Shown piece after piece: positions 54,511 to 62,735 of a DNA stretch of 64,000 bases. How positions within the stretch are numbered: position 1 is the first letter of the stretch; every line of letters begins with the position of its first letter. The notes under the pieces are model-generated. The model saw only the letters and a program-made list of their open reading frames with translations. It did no database searches and was not told the DNA's origin. The position numbers and the translations under genes were made by a program. The stretch comes from Didemnitutus sp041906465 (GTDB lineage: Bacteria; Verrucomicrobiota; Verrucomicrobiia; Opitutales; Opitutaceae): NCBI GenBank assembly GCA_041906465.1, contig JAYRJE010000012.1, positions 1 to 64,000 on the forward strand, written 5' to 3'.

Positions 54511-56406
54511 ATGCTTACATCGCTCCGCTTAAAAAATCCGCTCGCACTCGCGGCCTGCCTGCTCGGTTCGCTTGCCGCGCTCCGCGCCGCAGAACCCGAT
54601 CGCCCGAACATCCTTTGGCTCACCAGCGAGGACAACAGCCCGCTCCTCGGCTGCTACGGCGATCCAGTGGCGCACACGCCGACCCTCGACAAGCTCGCCC
54701 GCGAAGGCGTGCTCTACGAGCGCTGCTTCGCCCAACCGGTCTGCGCTCCGGCGCGCTTCACGATCATCACCGGCATGTATGCCGCCACTGCCGGCCCGGC
54801 GCAGCACATGCGCGCGCAGGGAAAAATTCCGTCGTGGCTGAACGGCTTTCCCGCCTTCTTGCGCGAGGCGGGCTACTACACGTCGAACAACGCCAAGACC
54901 GACTACAACTCGCCGATCAGCCCCGCGAAAGCCTGGGACGAGTGCAGCCAGAAGGCGCACTGGCGCGACCGCGGCGCGACGCAGCCGTTCTTCAGCGTCT
55001 TCAACCACGACGTCACGCACGAGCACCGCATTTTCCCGGGCGAGGAACCGGAAGTGGACTTCCCGCGCACCGACCCGGCGTCCGTCCGCATCCCGCCGTA
55101 TCAGCCCGACACGCCCGAGATGCGCAAGGACTGGGCGCTCTACTACGACGACATGCGGCTCATGGATTCGCAGATCGCGGAAAAGCTGCGCGAACTCGAC
55201 CGTGCCGGCCTCGCCGAGAACACGATCATCTTCTACTACGCGGACAACGGCGGCATTCTTCCGCGCAGCAAGCGCTTCCTCCAGCAGAGCGGCACGCACG
55301 TTCCGCTGATCGTTTACTATCCGCCGAAGTGGCGCCACCTCGCGCCCGCTGCGCCCGGCACGCGCATCAAGGAACCGGTAAGTTTCGTTGACCTCGCACC
55401 GACGGTTCTCTCGCTCGCCGGAGTCAAGATCCCCGCCTACATGCAGGGCCACGCGTTCGCCGGACCCGCGAAGGATCGACCCAACGAATTCGTCTTCACC
55501 ACGCGCGACCGCATGGACGAGCGCTACGATATGATGCGGTCCGTGATCGACGAGCGCTGGCTCTACATCCGCAACTTCCGTCCCGATCTCCCCTACGTGC
55601 AGCCGCTCGATTACATGTTCCGCGCGCGCGGCTACCAGTCGTGGGCGCGCGTCGCCGCGGAGGGAAAACTCACGCTCGCTACCGCGAAATATTGGGGCGC
55701 GAAGCCCGCGGAGGAACTCTACGACATGAATGCGGATCCGGACAGCGTGACGAATCTCGCGTCCGCCCCGGAGCATCGCGCCGTCCTCACGCAGATGCGC
55801 GCCCGCCTCCGTCAGCGCATGATCGACATCAAGGACAACGGCCTCCTGCCCGAGGGCTCCGCGCTCGAAGGCTACGAAGCATCGCACGCGCCCAACGCCT
55901 GGTCCGTCGAGCAAGTCGTCGATCTCGCCGTGCTCGCCTCTGAACGCGACGCCGCGAACCTCCCGAAATTCGTCGCCGCGCTGTCCGATCCCAGCGAGCC
56001 CGTCCGCTGGTGGGCCGCGCAAGGCTGCACGCTCCTCGGCGACAAAGCCGCATCGGCCGAACCCGCGCTGCGCCGCTGCCTGAATGACGCCTCCGGTGCC
56101 GTCGTCGTCGCCGCCGCCGAGGCGCTCGCGCGACTCGGGCAAGTCAACGCCGCTCTCGCGGCGCTTGAACGCTGCATCGAGGACACTCGCAATCCCGGCG
56201 CGATTCTCCAGGCGGGCAACGTGCTCGATCGTCTCGGCGAAATCGCACGCCCGGCAATCCCCGCGATGAAAAAGGCGCTCGCCGAGGCGAAGCCCGCACC
56301 GCAGGGAAACTTCCCTCCACAATACATCCTCAAGCACACGATCGGAGTGCTCGAAGGCCGCACCTCGCCGCTCGTCTATCCCGACGCGCCGGCCCCAGCT
56401 CGCTGA
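54511..56406 (+). CDS. sulfatase with C-terminal HEAT-like repeats
   Basis: 631 residues. Signal peptide about 1-26. The metal site reads LTSEDNSP, with Glu-Asp in place of the usual Asp-Asp; the same variant is known in N-sulfoglucosamine sulfohydrolase-like proteins of Planctomycetes and Verrucomicrobia. The formylglycine site is CAPAR at 78-82. The catalytic part ends near residue 450 (YDMNADPDSVTNLA). The last 150 residues are Ala/Leu-rich helical pairs (PVRWWAAQGCTLLG, AVVVAAAEALARLG, ILQAGNVLDRLGE) that look like HEAT repeats, probably for protein contacts. It lies between two other sulfatases with gaps of 12 and 11 bp. Confidence 0.9.
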   Translation: MLTSLRLKNPLALAACLLGSLAALRAAEPDRPNILWLTSEDNSPLLGCYGDPVAHTPTLDKLAREGVLYERCFAQPVCAPARFTIITGMYAATAGPAQHMRAQGKIPSWLNGFPAFLREAGYYTSNNAKTDYNSPISPAKAWDECSQKAHWRDRGATQPFFSVFNHDVTHEHRIFPGEEPEVDFPRTDPASVRIPPYQPDTPEMRKDWALYYDDMRLMDSQIAEKLRELDRAGLAENTIIFYYADNGGILPRSKRFLQQSGTHVPLIVYYPPKWRHLAPAAPGTRIKEPVSFVDLAPTVLSLAGVKIPAYMQGHAFAGPAKDRPNEFVFTTRDRMDERYDMMRSVIDERWLYIRNFRPDLPYVQPLDYMFRARGYQSWARVAAEGKLTLATAKYWGAKPAEELYDMNADPDSVTNLASAPEHRAVLTQMRARLRQRMIDIKDNGLLPEGSALEGYEASHAPNAWSVEQVVDLAVLASERDAANLPKFVAALSDPSEPVRWWAAQGCTLLGDKAASAEPALRRCLNDASGAVVVAAAEALARLGQVNAALAALERCIEDTRNPGAILQAGNVLDRLGEIARPAIPAMKKALAEAKPAPQGNFPPQYILKHTIGVLEGRTSPLVYPDAPAPAR

Positions 56407-56417
56407 CTCCCTTTCCG

Positions 56418-57971
56418 ATGAAGTTGACGCCGCTTTTCTCCCGTCTCGCGTGCGCGTGCGGCCTCGCCGCACCGCTTCTCGCTGCCACGCCCCCCAAGCC
56501 GAACATCGTCTTGATCGTCGCCGACGATCTCGGCTACGGCGATCTCGGCTGCTACGGCGGCCATGCGATCGCCACGCCGAATCTCGATCGGCTCGCCGCG
56601 CAGGGGCGCCGCTTCACGCGCGGATATGCGCCGGCGTCAACATGCACGCCGTCGCGCTACTCGCTCATGACGGGCGACTATGCTTGGCGCCAGCAGACGC
56701 GCCAGACGACCATTCTCGACGGCGACGCGCCGCTGAGCATCGCGCCCGGCACGCTCACGTTGCCGCAATTGCTCCGCCAGGCGGGCTACACCACGGCCCT
56801 CGTCGGGAAGTGGCATCTCGGCCTCGGCGACGGGCAGCGCGCCGTCGATTTCAACGGCGAAGTCAGTCCCGGCCCGCTCGAAGTCGGTTTCGATTCCGCG
56901 TTCTTCATTCCCGCCACGGTCGATCGCGTGCCGACTGTCTTTCTCGAGAACCATCACGTCGCCGCGCTCGATCCCGCGGATCCGATCCGCGTGAGCTACC
57001 AGAAGCGTGTCAATGACGAGCCGACCGGCGCCGAGCGTCCCGACCTACTCAAGCAGCGCGCCGATGCGCAGCACGCCGGCGTCGTCGTCAACGGCATCAG
57101 CCGCATCGGCTCGATGGCCGGCGGAAAGAGCGCGCGCTGGGTCGACGAGAATTTGGCGGACGTGATCGCGGATCGGTCGGCGCGCTTCATCGAGGAGCAC
57201 AAGTCCGCACCCTTCTTCCTCTACCTCGGCACGTTCGATCCGCACGTGCCGCGCGTGCCACACGCCCGCTTCGTCGGCGCCACCCAGCTCGGCCCGCGCG
57301 GCGACGTCATCGCGCAGCTCGACGCGACGGTCGGCACCGTGCTCGCCGCGCTCGATCGCGCCGGCGTGACCGACAACACGCTCGTGCTCTTCACGAGCGA
57401 CAACGGCCCGGTGCTCTTCGACGGCTATTTCGATCGCGGGGAGGAACTCAACGGCGACCACTTGCCCGCCGGCGGCCTGCGGGGCTGGAAATATCTGCCT
57501 TACGAGGGCGGCATGCGCGTGCCGTTCATCGCGCGCTGGCCCGGCCACGTCCATACCGGCGTCGACGACCGCATGATCTGCCTCACCGATCTCTTGGCGA
57601 CGTGTGCCGCGCTCACGCAGCAGCGGATTCCCGCCGGCACCGCGATTGACAGTCTCGATCAGCTGCGCGTGCTGACGGGCCAGCCCGGCCGTGCCATACG
57701 CACGGAACTCGTCGAGCAAGGCATCTCCAACACGCTCGCGCTCGTCGCGGACAACTGGAAATTCATCCCGCGCAGCCCGCAGCAGGATGTGAGCGGCATG
57801 GGCTCGGGTGCCAATCCCGCCGACAAGCGCTGGGGCGACTCCATCGTCCGCGAAGACGCGCTCTACAACCTGACGGACGATCCCGCCGAGCAGACGAACC
57901 TCGCGGCCAAGTTCGCCGACAAGGCGGACGCGCTGCGCCAGCGGCTCGAAGAAATTAAACGCGCGCGCTGA
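56418..57971 (+). CDS. sulfatase (S1 family), exported
   Basis: A 517-residue arylsulfatase-like enzyme. Signal peptide about 1-22, VADDLGYGDLGCYGG metal site, formylglycine Cys 76 in CTPSR, GKWHLG, and TSDNGPVLFDG with further metal ligands. A C-terminal YNLTDDPAEQTNLA closes the catalytic fold. The DLGYGDLGCYG form is typical of arylsulfatase A/galactosamine-6-sulfatase-like members. The third consecutive sulfatase of locus 3, 8 bp before the epimerase gene. Confidence 0.92.
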   Translation: MKLTPLFSRLACACGLAAPLLAATPPKPNIVLIVADDLGYGDLGCYGGHAIATPNLDRLAAQGRRFTRGYAPASTCTPSRYSLMTGDYAWRQQTRQTTILDGDAPLSIAPGTLTLPQLLRQAGYTTALVGKWHLGLGDGQRAVDFNGEVSPGPLEVGFDSAFFIPATVDRVPTVFLENHHVAALDPADPIRVSYQKRVNDEPTGAERPDLLKQRADAQHAGVVVNGISRIGSMAGGKSARWVDENLADVIADRSARFIEEHKSAPFFLYLGTFDPHVPRVPHARFVGATQLGPRGDVIAQLDATVGTVLAALDRAGVTDNTLVLFTSDNGPVLFDGYFDRGEELNGDHLPAGGLRGWKYLPYEGGMRVPFIARWPGHVHTGVDDRMICLTDLLATCAALTQQRIPAGTAIDSLDQLRVLTGQPGRAIRTELVEQGISNTLALVADNWKFIPRSPQQDVSGMGSGANPADKRWGDSIVREDALYNLTDDPAEQTNLAAKFADKADALRQRLEEIKRAR

Positions 57972-57979
57972 TCCTGCCC

Positions 57980-59140
57980 ATGCCCGTCTCCCGTCTCTTC
58001 GCCACCTGCAGCCTCCTGTCGCTCGTCGGCAGCCTGCTCGCCGCCGACTCCCCCGCCGAAGCCGTCGCCGTCCGCTCGTTCGGCCACTTGCCGGACGGCC
58101 GTGAGGCGCATCTCTACATGCTGCGCGCCCCGGACGGTTTGGCCGCGGACATTTCCGACTATGGCGGCATCCTAGTGCGCCTGCTCGCGCCCGACCGCGA
58201 CGGACACCTCGCCGACGTCGTGCTCGGCCTCAACCGCGTCGAGGACTACGTCGCCGACTCGCCGTATTTCGGCGCGATCGTGGGCCGCGTCGCAAACCGC
58301 ATCGGCGGCGCCCGCTTCACGCTCGACGGCCAAACCTACGCGTTCACCGCCAACCGCACGGTCGCGGACGTGCCTTGCCTGCTCCACGGCGGCGCGCGCG
58401 GCTTCGACAAGGTGCTCTGGATCGCAGAATGCATGCTGCGCGAAGGCCAGCCGGCGCTGCGGTTGCGCTACACCAGCCCGGCCGGCGACCAGGGTTTTCC
58501 GGGAAAACTGGAAGTCGAAGTCATCTACTCGCTCACGGCCGATCGCGGCTTGCGCATCGACTACCGGGCCACGACCGATGCCGCGACACCGGTCAATCTG
58601 ACGAACCACAGCTACTTCAATCTCGCCGGAGAAGGCGCGCCCACCGCGATGGACCACGAGCTCACGATCATGGCCCACCGCTTCACCCCAGTGTTGTCGA
58701 GCCTCGTCCCGACCGGAGAACTGGCGCTCGTCGCCGGAACGCCGCTGGATTTTCGCATACCGCACCGCATCGGCGAGCGCATCGAAGAGCCCCACGACCA
58801 GCTCAAGCTCGGCTCGGGCTACGACCACAACTTCGTGCTCGATTCAGCCGGCGGCTCACTCGCCCTCGCTGCCGTGCTCCGTGATCCCGCGTCCGGCCGA
58901 GTGCTCGAAGTCCTGACGACGGAGCCCGGCGTCCAGTTCTACAGCGCGAATTTTCTGAACGGCCGTCACATCGGCAAATCCGGCCACGCCTACCTCCGGC
59001 GCAGTGCGGTGTGCCTGGAAACGCAGCACTTTCCTGACGCCGTTAATCACCCGAACTTTCCCGACACGATCCTCCGCCCCGGCGAGACGTATCAGTCGAC
59101 TACCGTTTTCCGCTTCCCCGCGAATCCGCCCGCGCGATGA
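57980..59140 (+). CDS. aldose 1-epimerase (mutarotase), exported
   Basis: A 386-residue galactose mutarotase-type protein. A signal peptide at about 1-22 places it outside the cytoplasm, like many cluster-associated mutarotases. Beta-sandwich fold with catalytic His 210 (NLTNHSYFNL) and Glu 347 (CLETQHFPDA), plus NRIGGARFTLDG and LHGG near the substrate. It converts alpha and beta anomers of sugars released by the glycosidases; the neighbouring GH27 suggests galactose. The stop overlaps the GH27 start (ATGA). Confidence 0.92.
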   Translation: MPVSRLFATCSLLSLVGSLLAADSPAEAVAVRSFGHLPDGREAHLYMLRAPDGLAADISDYGGILVRLLAPDRDGHLADVVLGLNRVEDYVADSPYFGAIVGRVANRIGGARFTLDGQTYAFTANRTVADVPCLLHGGARGFDKVLWIAECMLREGQPALRLRYTSPAGDQGFPGKLEVEVIYSLTADRGLRIDYRATTDAATPVNLTNHSYFNLAGEGAPTAMDHELTIMAHRFTPVLSSLVPTGELALVAGTPLDFRIPHRIGERIEEPHDQLKLGSGYDHNFVLDSAGGSLALAAVLRDPASGRVLEVLTTEPGVQFYSANFLNGRHIGKSGHAYLRRSAVCLETQHFPDAVNHPNFPDTILRPGETYQSTTVFRFPANPPAR

Positions 59141-60363
59141 AACGCCTCTCGCTTCCCCTCGCTCTCCTGCTCGCGCTGTCATCGACCGCCCGTGCCGAAC
59201 CGCCGCGCCCGCTGACGCCCACGCCACCGATGGGCTGGAACAGCTGGAACTGGCACGGCAAGCCCGCGATCAACGAGACCGTCGTGCGCGAGACGATCGA
59301 CGCGATGGTCGCGTCGGGGCTGCGCGAGGCCGGTTACACTTACGTCGTCGTTGACGGCGGCTGGCGCGACTCGAAGCTGCTCTCGAACGGCGAACTCGTC
59401 TCGCACCCGCTGCGTTTTCCCCACGGCATGAAAGCGCTCGCCGACTACGCCCATGCGCGCGGCCTGAAGTTCGGCCTGCACACCACGCCCGGCACCAACG
59501 ACTGCGCCGGCGATCCGGTCGGCGGGTTCGGCCACGAGGAAGTGCACGTGCGGCAGTTGGTCGAGTGGGGCGTCGATTTCATCAAGCTCGACAAGTGCAA
59601 GATGGAGCCGGCCTGGACCGACGAACAGGTGCGCACGATCTACGCGAAATGGAGCGATCTCCTCGCGCACTGCGGTCGCGACATCGTTTTCAGCATCAAC
59701 ACGCATCGCTTCCACGACTGGCATCCGTCCATCGCGCACCTCGCTCGCACGACGGAGGACATTCGCTCGCGCTTCCGCAAGGGCGGCGCGGTGTTCGACG
59801 AGCATAAGCCCGCGATCACCGCGGGCTATCGCACACTCAGCGTCATGGAAATCGCCGACGGGAACAACGCCTCCGCCGCGTTCGCCGGCCACGGTTTCTG
59901 GAACGACCCCGACATGCTCGTCACCGGCGAACAAGGCCTGACCAACGACGAGCAGAAGGCGCACTTCGCGCTCTGGTGCATCATGTCCGCGCCGCTCATT
60001 CTCGGCAACGACCCGCGCCACATGACAGACGCGGAAAAGAACATCGTCCTCAATCGCGACGCGATCGCGATCAACCAGGATCCAACCGAGCAAGGCCGTC
60101 GCGTCGTGCAGGACGGTTCATCCGAGGTCTGGCTCAAACACCTGGCCGGCGGCCGAGTCGCCGTGCTGCTGCTCAACCGCGACGCGCACAACGCGCGCAC
60201 GCTCACCTTCAATCCCACGCTCGCGGGACTGACCGCCGCCTACACCGCGCGCGACGTGTTTGCGCGTCAGGACCTCGGCGTCCAGCGAGCGCCGCTCACG
60301 AGATCCGTCCCGCCGCACGCGTGCCTCTTTCTGCTCATCACGGGCCAAGCGACGTCTCGCTAA
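59137..60363 (+). CDS. GH27 alpha-galactosidase-like enzyme
   Basis: A 408-residue retaining glycosidase of family 27 with a signal peptide (1-20). PPMGWNSWNWHG starts the barrel. The nucleophile Asp is in FIKLDKC (about 152), and the acid/base is expected at Asp 208 in TTEDIRSRF, equivalent to Asp 231 of human alpha-galactosidase A. FWNDPDML (257-259) and NDPRHMT follow, with a short C-terminal beta domain. Family members cleave alpha-galactose or alpha-N-acetylgalactosamine; some are beta-L-arabinopyranosidases. The start overlaps the epimerase gene, so the pair is probably translated together. Confidence 0.92.
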   Translation: MKRLSLPLALLLALSSTARAEPPRPLTPTPPMGWNSWNWHGKPAINETVVRETIDAMVASGLREAGYTYVVVDGGWRDSKLLSNGELVSHPLRFPHGMKALADYAHARGLKFGLHTTPGTNDCAGDPVGGFGHEEVHVRQLVEWGVDFIKLDKCKMEPAWTDEQVRTIYAKWSDLLAHCGRDIVFSINTHRFHDWHPSIAHLARTTEDIRSRFRKGGAVFDEHKPAITAGYRTLSVMEIADGNNASAAFAGHGFWNDPDMLVTGEQGLTNDEQKAHFALWCIMSAPLILGNDPRHMTDAEKNIVLNRDAIAINQDPTEQGRRVVQDGSSEVWLKHLAGGRVAVLLLNRDAHNARTLTFNPTLAGLTAAYTARDVFARQDLGVQRAPLTRSVPPHACLFLLITGQATSR

Positions 60364-60389
60364 GATCACCCTCGCTTCATTTTTCCTTC

Positions 60390-62711
60390 ATGAACCTCAC
60401 GCTGAAATCTCCGCTCTCTCCGCGCCGCCTCGCGCTGGTCGCAAGCGTCACCCTGGGCCTAAAGCTCGCCGCCGCGCCTTTGCCTTACCTCGATCCCGCC
60501 CTGCCGGTGGATCAGCGCGTGGACGACCTGCTCGGCCGCATGACGCTCCAGGAAAAAGTCGGCCAGATGTGCCAATACCTCGGGCCGAGCCGGCTCTCGA
60601 ACAATCCCGCCGCCGCGCGCCGCAAGAACGACGACGCCGCGACGCCTGAGTCGTATGATGGCCTGACCAAGGATGACATCCTCGCGCGCGTCCGCGCCGG
60701 CGAGATCGGCTCGTTCCTCAATTTCTACAAGGATCCCGTCGCCGAAGGAAACGAGCTGCAGCACGCCGCTGAAGAAAGCCGCCTGAAAATCCCGCTGCTG
60801 TTCGGCGCCGACGCGATCCACGGTCACGCCATGACGAGCGGCACCACTGTGTTCCCCGTGCCGATCGGTCTCGCCGCCACGTTCGACGAAAAACTCGTCG
60901 AACAAACCGCGCGCGCCACGGCGCTCGAGATGCGCGCGACCGGTTTCCAGTGGGCCTTCGCCCCGAACGTCGAAGTGGCCCGCGATCAGCGCTGGGGCCG
61001 CGTGAACGAGACGTTCGGCGAGGACCCGCTGCTCGTTTCCCGCATGGGCGTTGCGACCGTGCATGGCTTGCAGGGCGATCTGAAAAATCCGGCGACCGAC
61101 GTTCTCTCGTGCGCGAAACATTTCCTCGGCGGCAGCCAGCCGATCGGCGGACAGAATCACGCGCCCGCGGACTTCTCGGAGCGCACGCTGCGCGAGGTTT
61201 TCCTGCCACCGTTCGCCGCGTGCGTCGGCGCCGGCGCCTACACACTGATGGTCGCCCACAACGAGGTGAATGGCGTCCCGTGCCACGCGAACCATTTTCT
61301 GCTCACCGACGTGTTGCACGGCGAACTCGGTTTCAAGGGCCTCGCCGTCAGCGACTGGCTCGACGTTAGCCGGCTGTGGAGCATCCAGCACATCGCGCGC
61401 GACATGGCGGAGGCGTCTGAACTCTCCGTCCGCGCCGGCCTCGACATGCACATGCATGGCCCGGGCTTCGGCGAAGCCATCATCGCCGCTGTCAAGGCCG
61501 GCCGCATCGAGCAGGCCCGCATCGACGACGCCGCACGCCGCATCCTGCGTGCGAAGTTCGCCGCTGGCTTGTTTGAACAGCGCTACACTGATGTCGCTCG
61601 TCGCCGCACCGATCTCCGCACGGCGGCGCACACCGCGCTCGCGCTCGAGGCGGCCCGCAAATCCATCGTGCTCCTGCGCAACGCCGGCAACTTGCTGCCG
61701 CTGGATCGCAACGCCGCTAGCATCTTCCTCAGCGGCCCGAATGCCGACAACAGCAGCGCGCTCGGCGACTGGTCGTCGGCGCAAAACGCGGACGCGCTGA
61801 TCACACTCAAGGCCGGTCTCGCCCACGCGGTCGGCGATCGCCTCGACTACTTCGCCTCCGGCGCGTTCGACAAGATCACGGATGACACGATCCGCACCGC
61901 CGCCGAACGCGCGCGCGGCGCGACGGTCGCGATCGTCGCGGTCGGCGGCCATCCGCATCGCGGCGGCGGCCCGGGCACGGTGACCGAAGGCGAAAATTTT
62001 GACCGCGCCGACGTCGAGCTGCCCGGTCGCCAGCTCGAGCTGGTGCAGGCGATCCAAGCCACCGGCGTGCCGACGGTCGTGGTGTTCATCAACGGCGGCG
62101 CGATTTCCTCGCCGTGGATCGCGAGCCACGTGTCCGCTCTGGTCGAGGCGTTCTACCCGGGCCAGCAAGGCGGACGCGCGCTCGCAGAAGTTCTCTTCGG
62201 CGACGTGAATCCGTCCGGCAAGTTGCCCTACACGATCGTGCGCGGCACCGGTTTCCTCCCGGGCTACTACTACCAGCGCCCCGGCTTTTATTCGCCGCAG
62301 GGCCGGTTCTCGCAGCTCTCCGTCGAGGATTCGAAGACTCCTCTTTTCCCCTTCGGTTTCGGCCTGAGCTACACCACGTTCGCCTACTCGAACCTCCGCG
62401 TGCCCGCCCAGATTGCCGCCGGGGAGAACGTCACCGTGCAGGTTGACGTGCAGAACACCGGCACGCGCGCCGGCGAGGAAGTGGCGCTCGCGTTCGTCAG
62501 CGACCTGCAATCCACGGTCACCGTGCCGTCGAAGCTGCTCAAAGACTTCACGCGTGTTGCGCTCGCGCCGGGTGAGAAAAAGACGGTGACGCTCACGATT
62601 CCCGGCCCGTCGCTCGCGCTGCTCGACGTTAACCTCAAGCGCATCATCGAGCCGGGCGAGTTCGCCGTCACCGTCGGCGACCAGCGCGCCGTCTTCACGG
62701 TCCGCAACTGA
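60390..62711 (+). CDS. GH3 beta-glucosidase-like enzyme
   Basis: A 773-residue family 3 enzyme from ATG 60390. The open frame extends 138 codons upstream through the GH27 gene, but the signal peptide (LALVASVTLGLKLAAA, about 13-28) starts here. Barrel with PLLFGADAIHG, RWGRVNETFGEDP, AKHFLGG (Lys-His) and the nucleophile Asp 322 in AVSDWLD; sandwich domain, FPFGFGLSYTTF, and a fibronectin-III-like C-terminus. It is closer to the BglX-type branch than the other two GH3 proteins here. It lies 26 bp after GH27 and 24 bp before a sulfatase. Confidence 0.92.
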   Translation: MNLTLKSPLSPRRLALVASVTLGLKLAAAPLPYLDPALPVDQRVDDLLGRMTLQEKVGQMCQYLGPSRLSNNPAAARRKNDDAATPESYDGLTKDDILARVRAGEIGSFLNFYKDPVAEGNELQHAAEESRLKIPLLFGADAIHGHAMTSGTTVFPVPIGLAATFDEKLVEQTARATALEMRATGFQWAFAPNVEVARDQRWGRVNETFGEDPLLVSRMGVATVHGLQGDLKNPATDVLSCAKHFLGGSQPIGGQNHAPADFSERTLREVFLPPFAACVGAGAYTLMVAHNEVNGVPCHANHFLLTDVLHGELGFKGLAVSDWLDVSRLWSIQHIARDMAEASELSVRAGLDMHMHGPGFGEAIIAAVKAGRIEQARIDDAARRILRAKFAAGLFEQRYTDVARRRTDLRTAAHTALALEAARKSIVLLRNAGNLLPLDRNAASIFLSGPNADNSSALGDWSSAQNADALITLKAGLAHAVGDRLDYFASGAFDKITDDTIRTAAERARGATVAIVAVGGHPHRGGGPGTVTEGENFDRADVELPGRQLELVQAIQATGVPTVVVFINGGAISSPWIASHVSALVEAFYPGQQGGRALAEVLFGDVNPSGKLPYTIVRGTGFLPGYYYQRPGFYSPQGRFSQLSVEDSKTPLFPFGFGLSYTTFAYSNLRVPAQIAAGENVTVQVDVQNTGTRAGEEVALAFVSDLQSTVTVPSKLLKDFTRVALAPGEKKTVTLTIPGPSLALLDVNLKRIIEPGEFAVTVGDQRAVFTVRN

Positions 62712-62735
62712 GCCGCCGCGAAATCCGTTCCCGCC

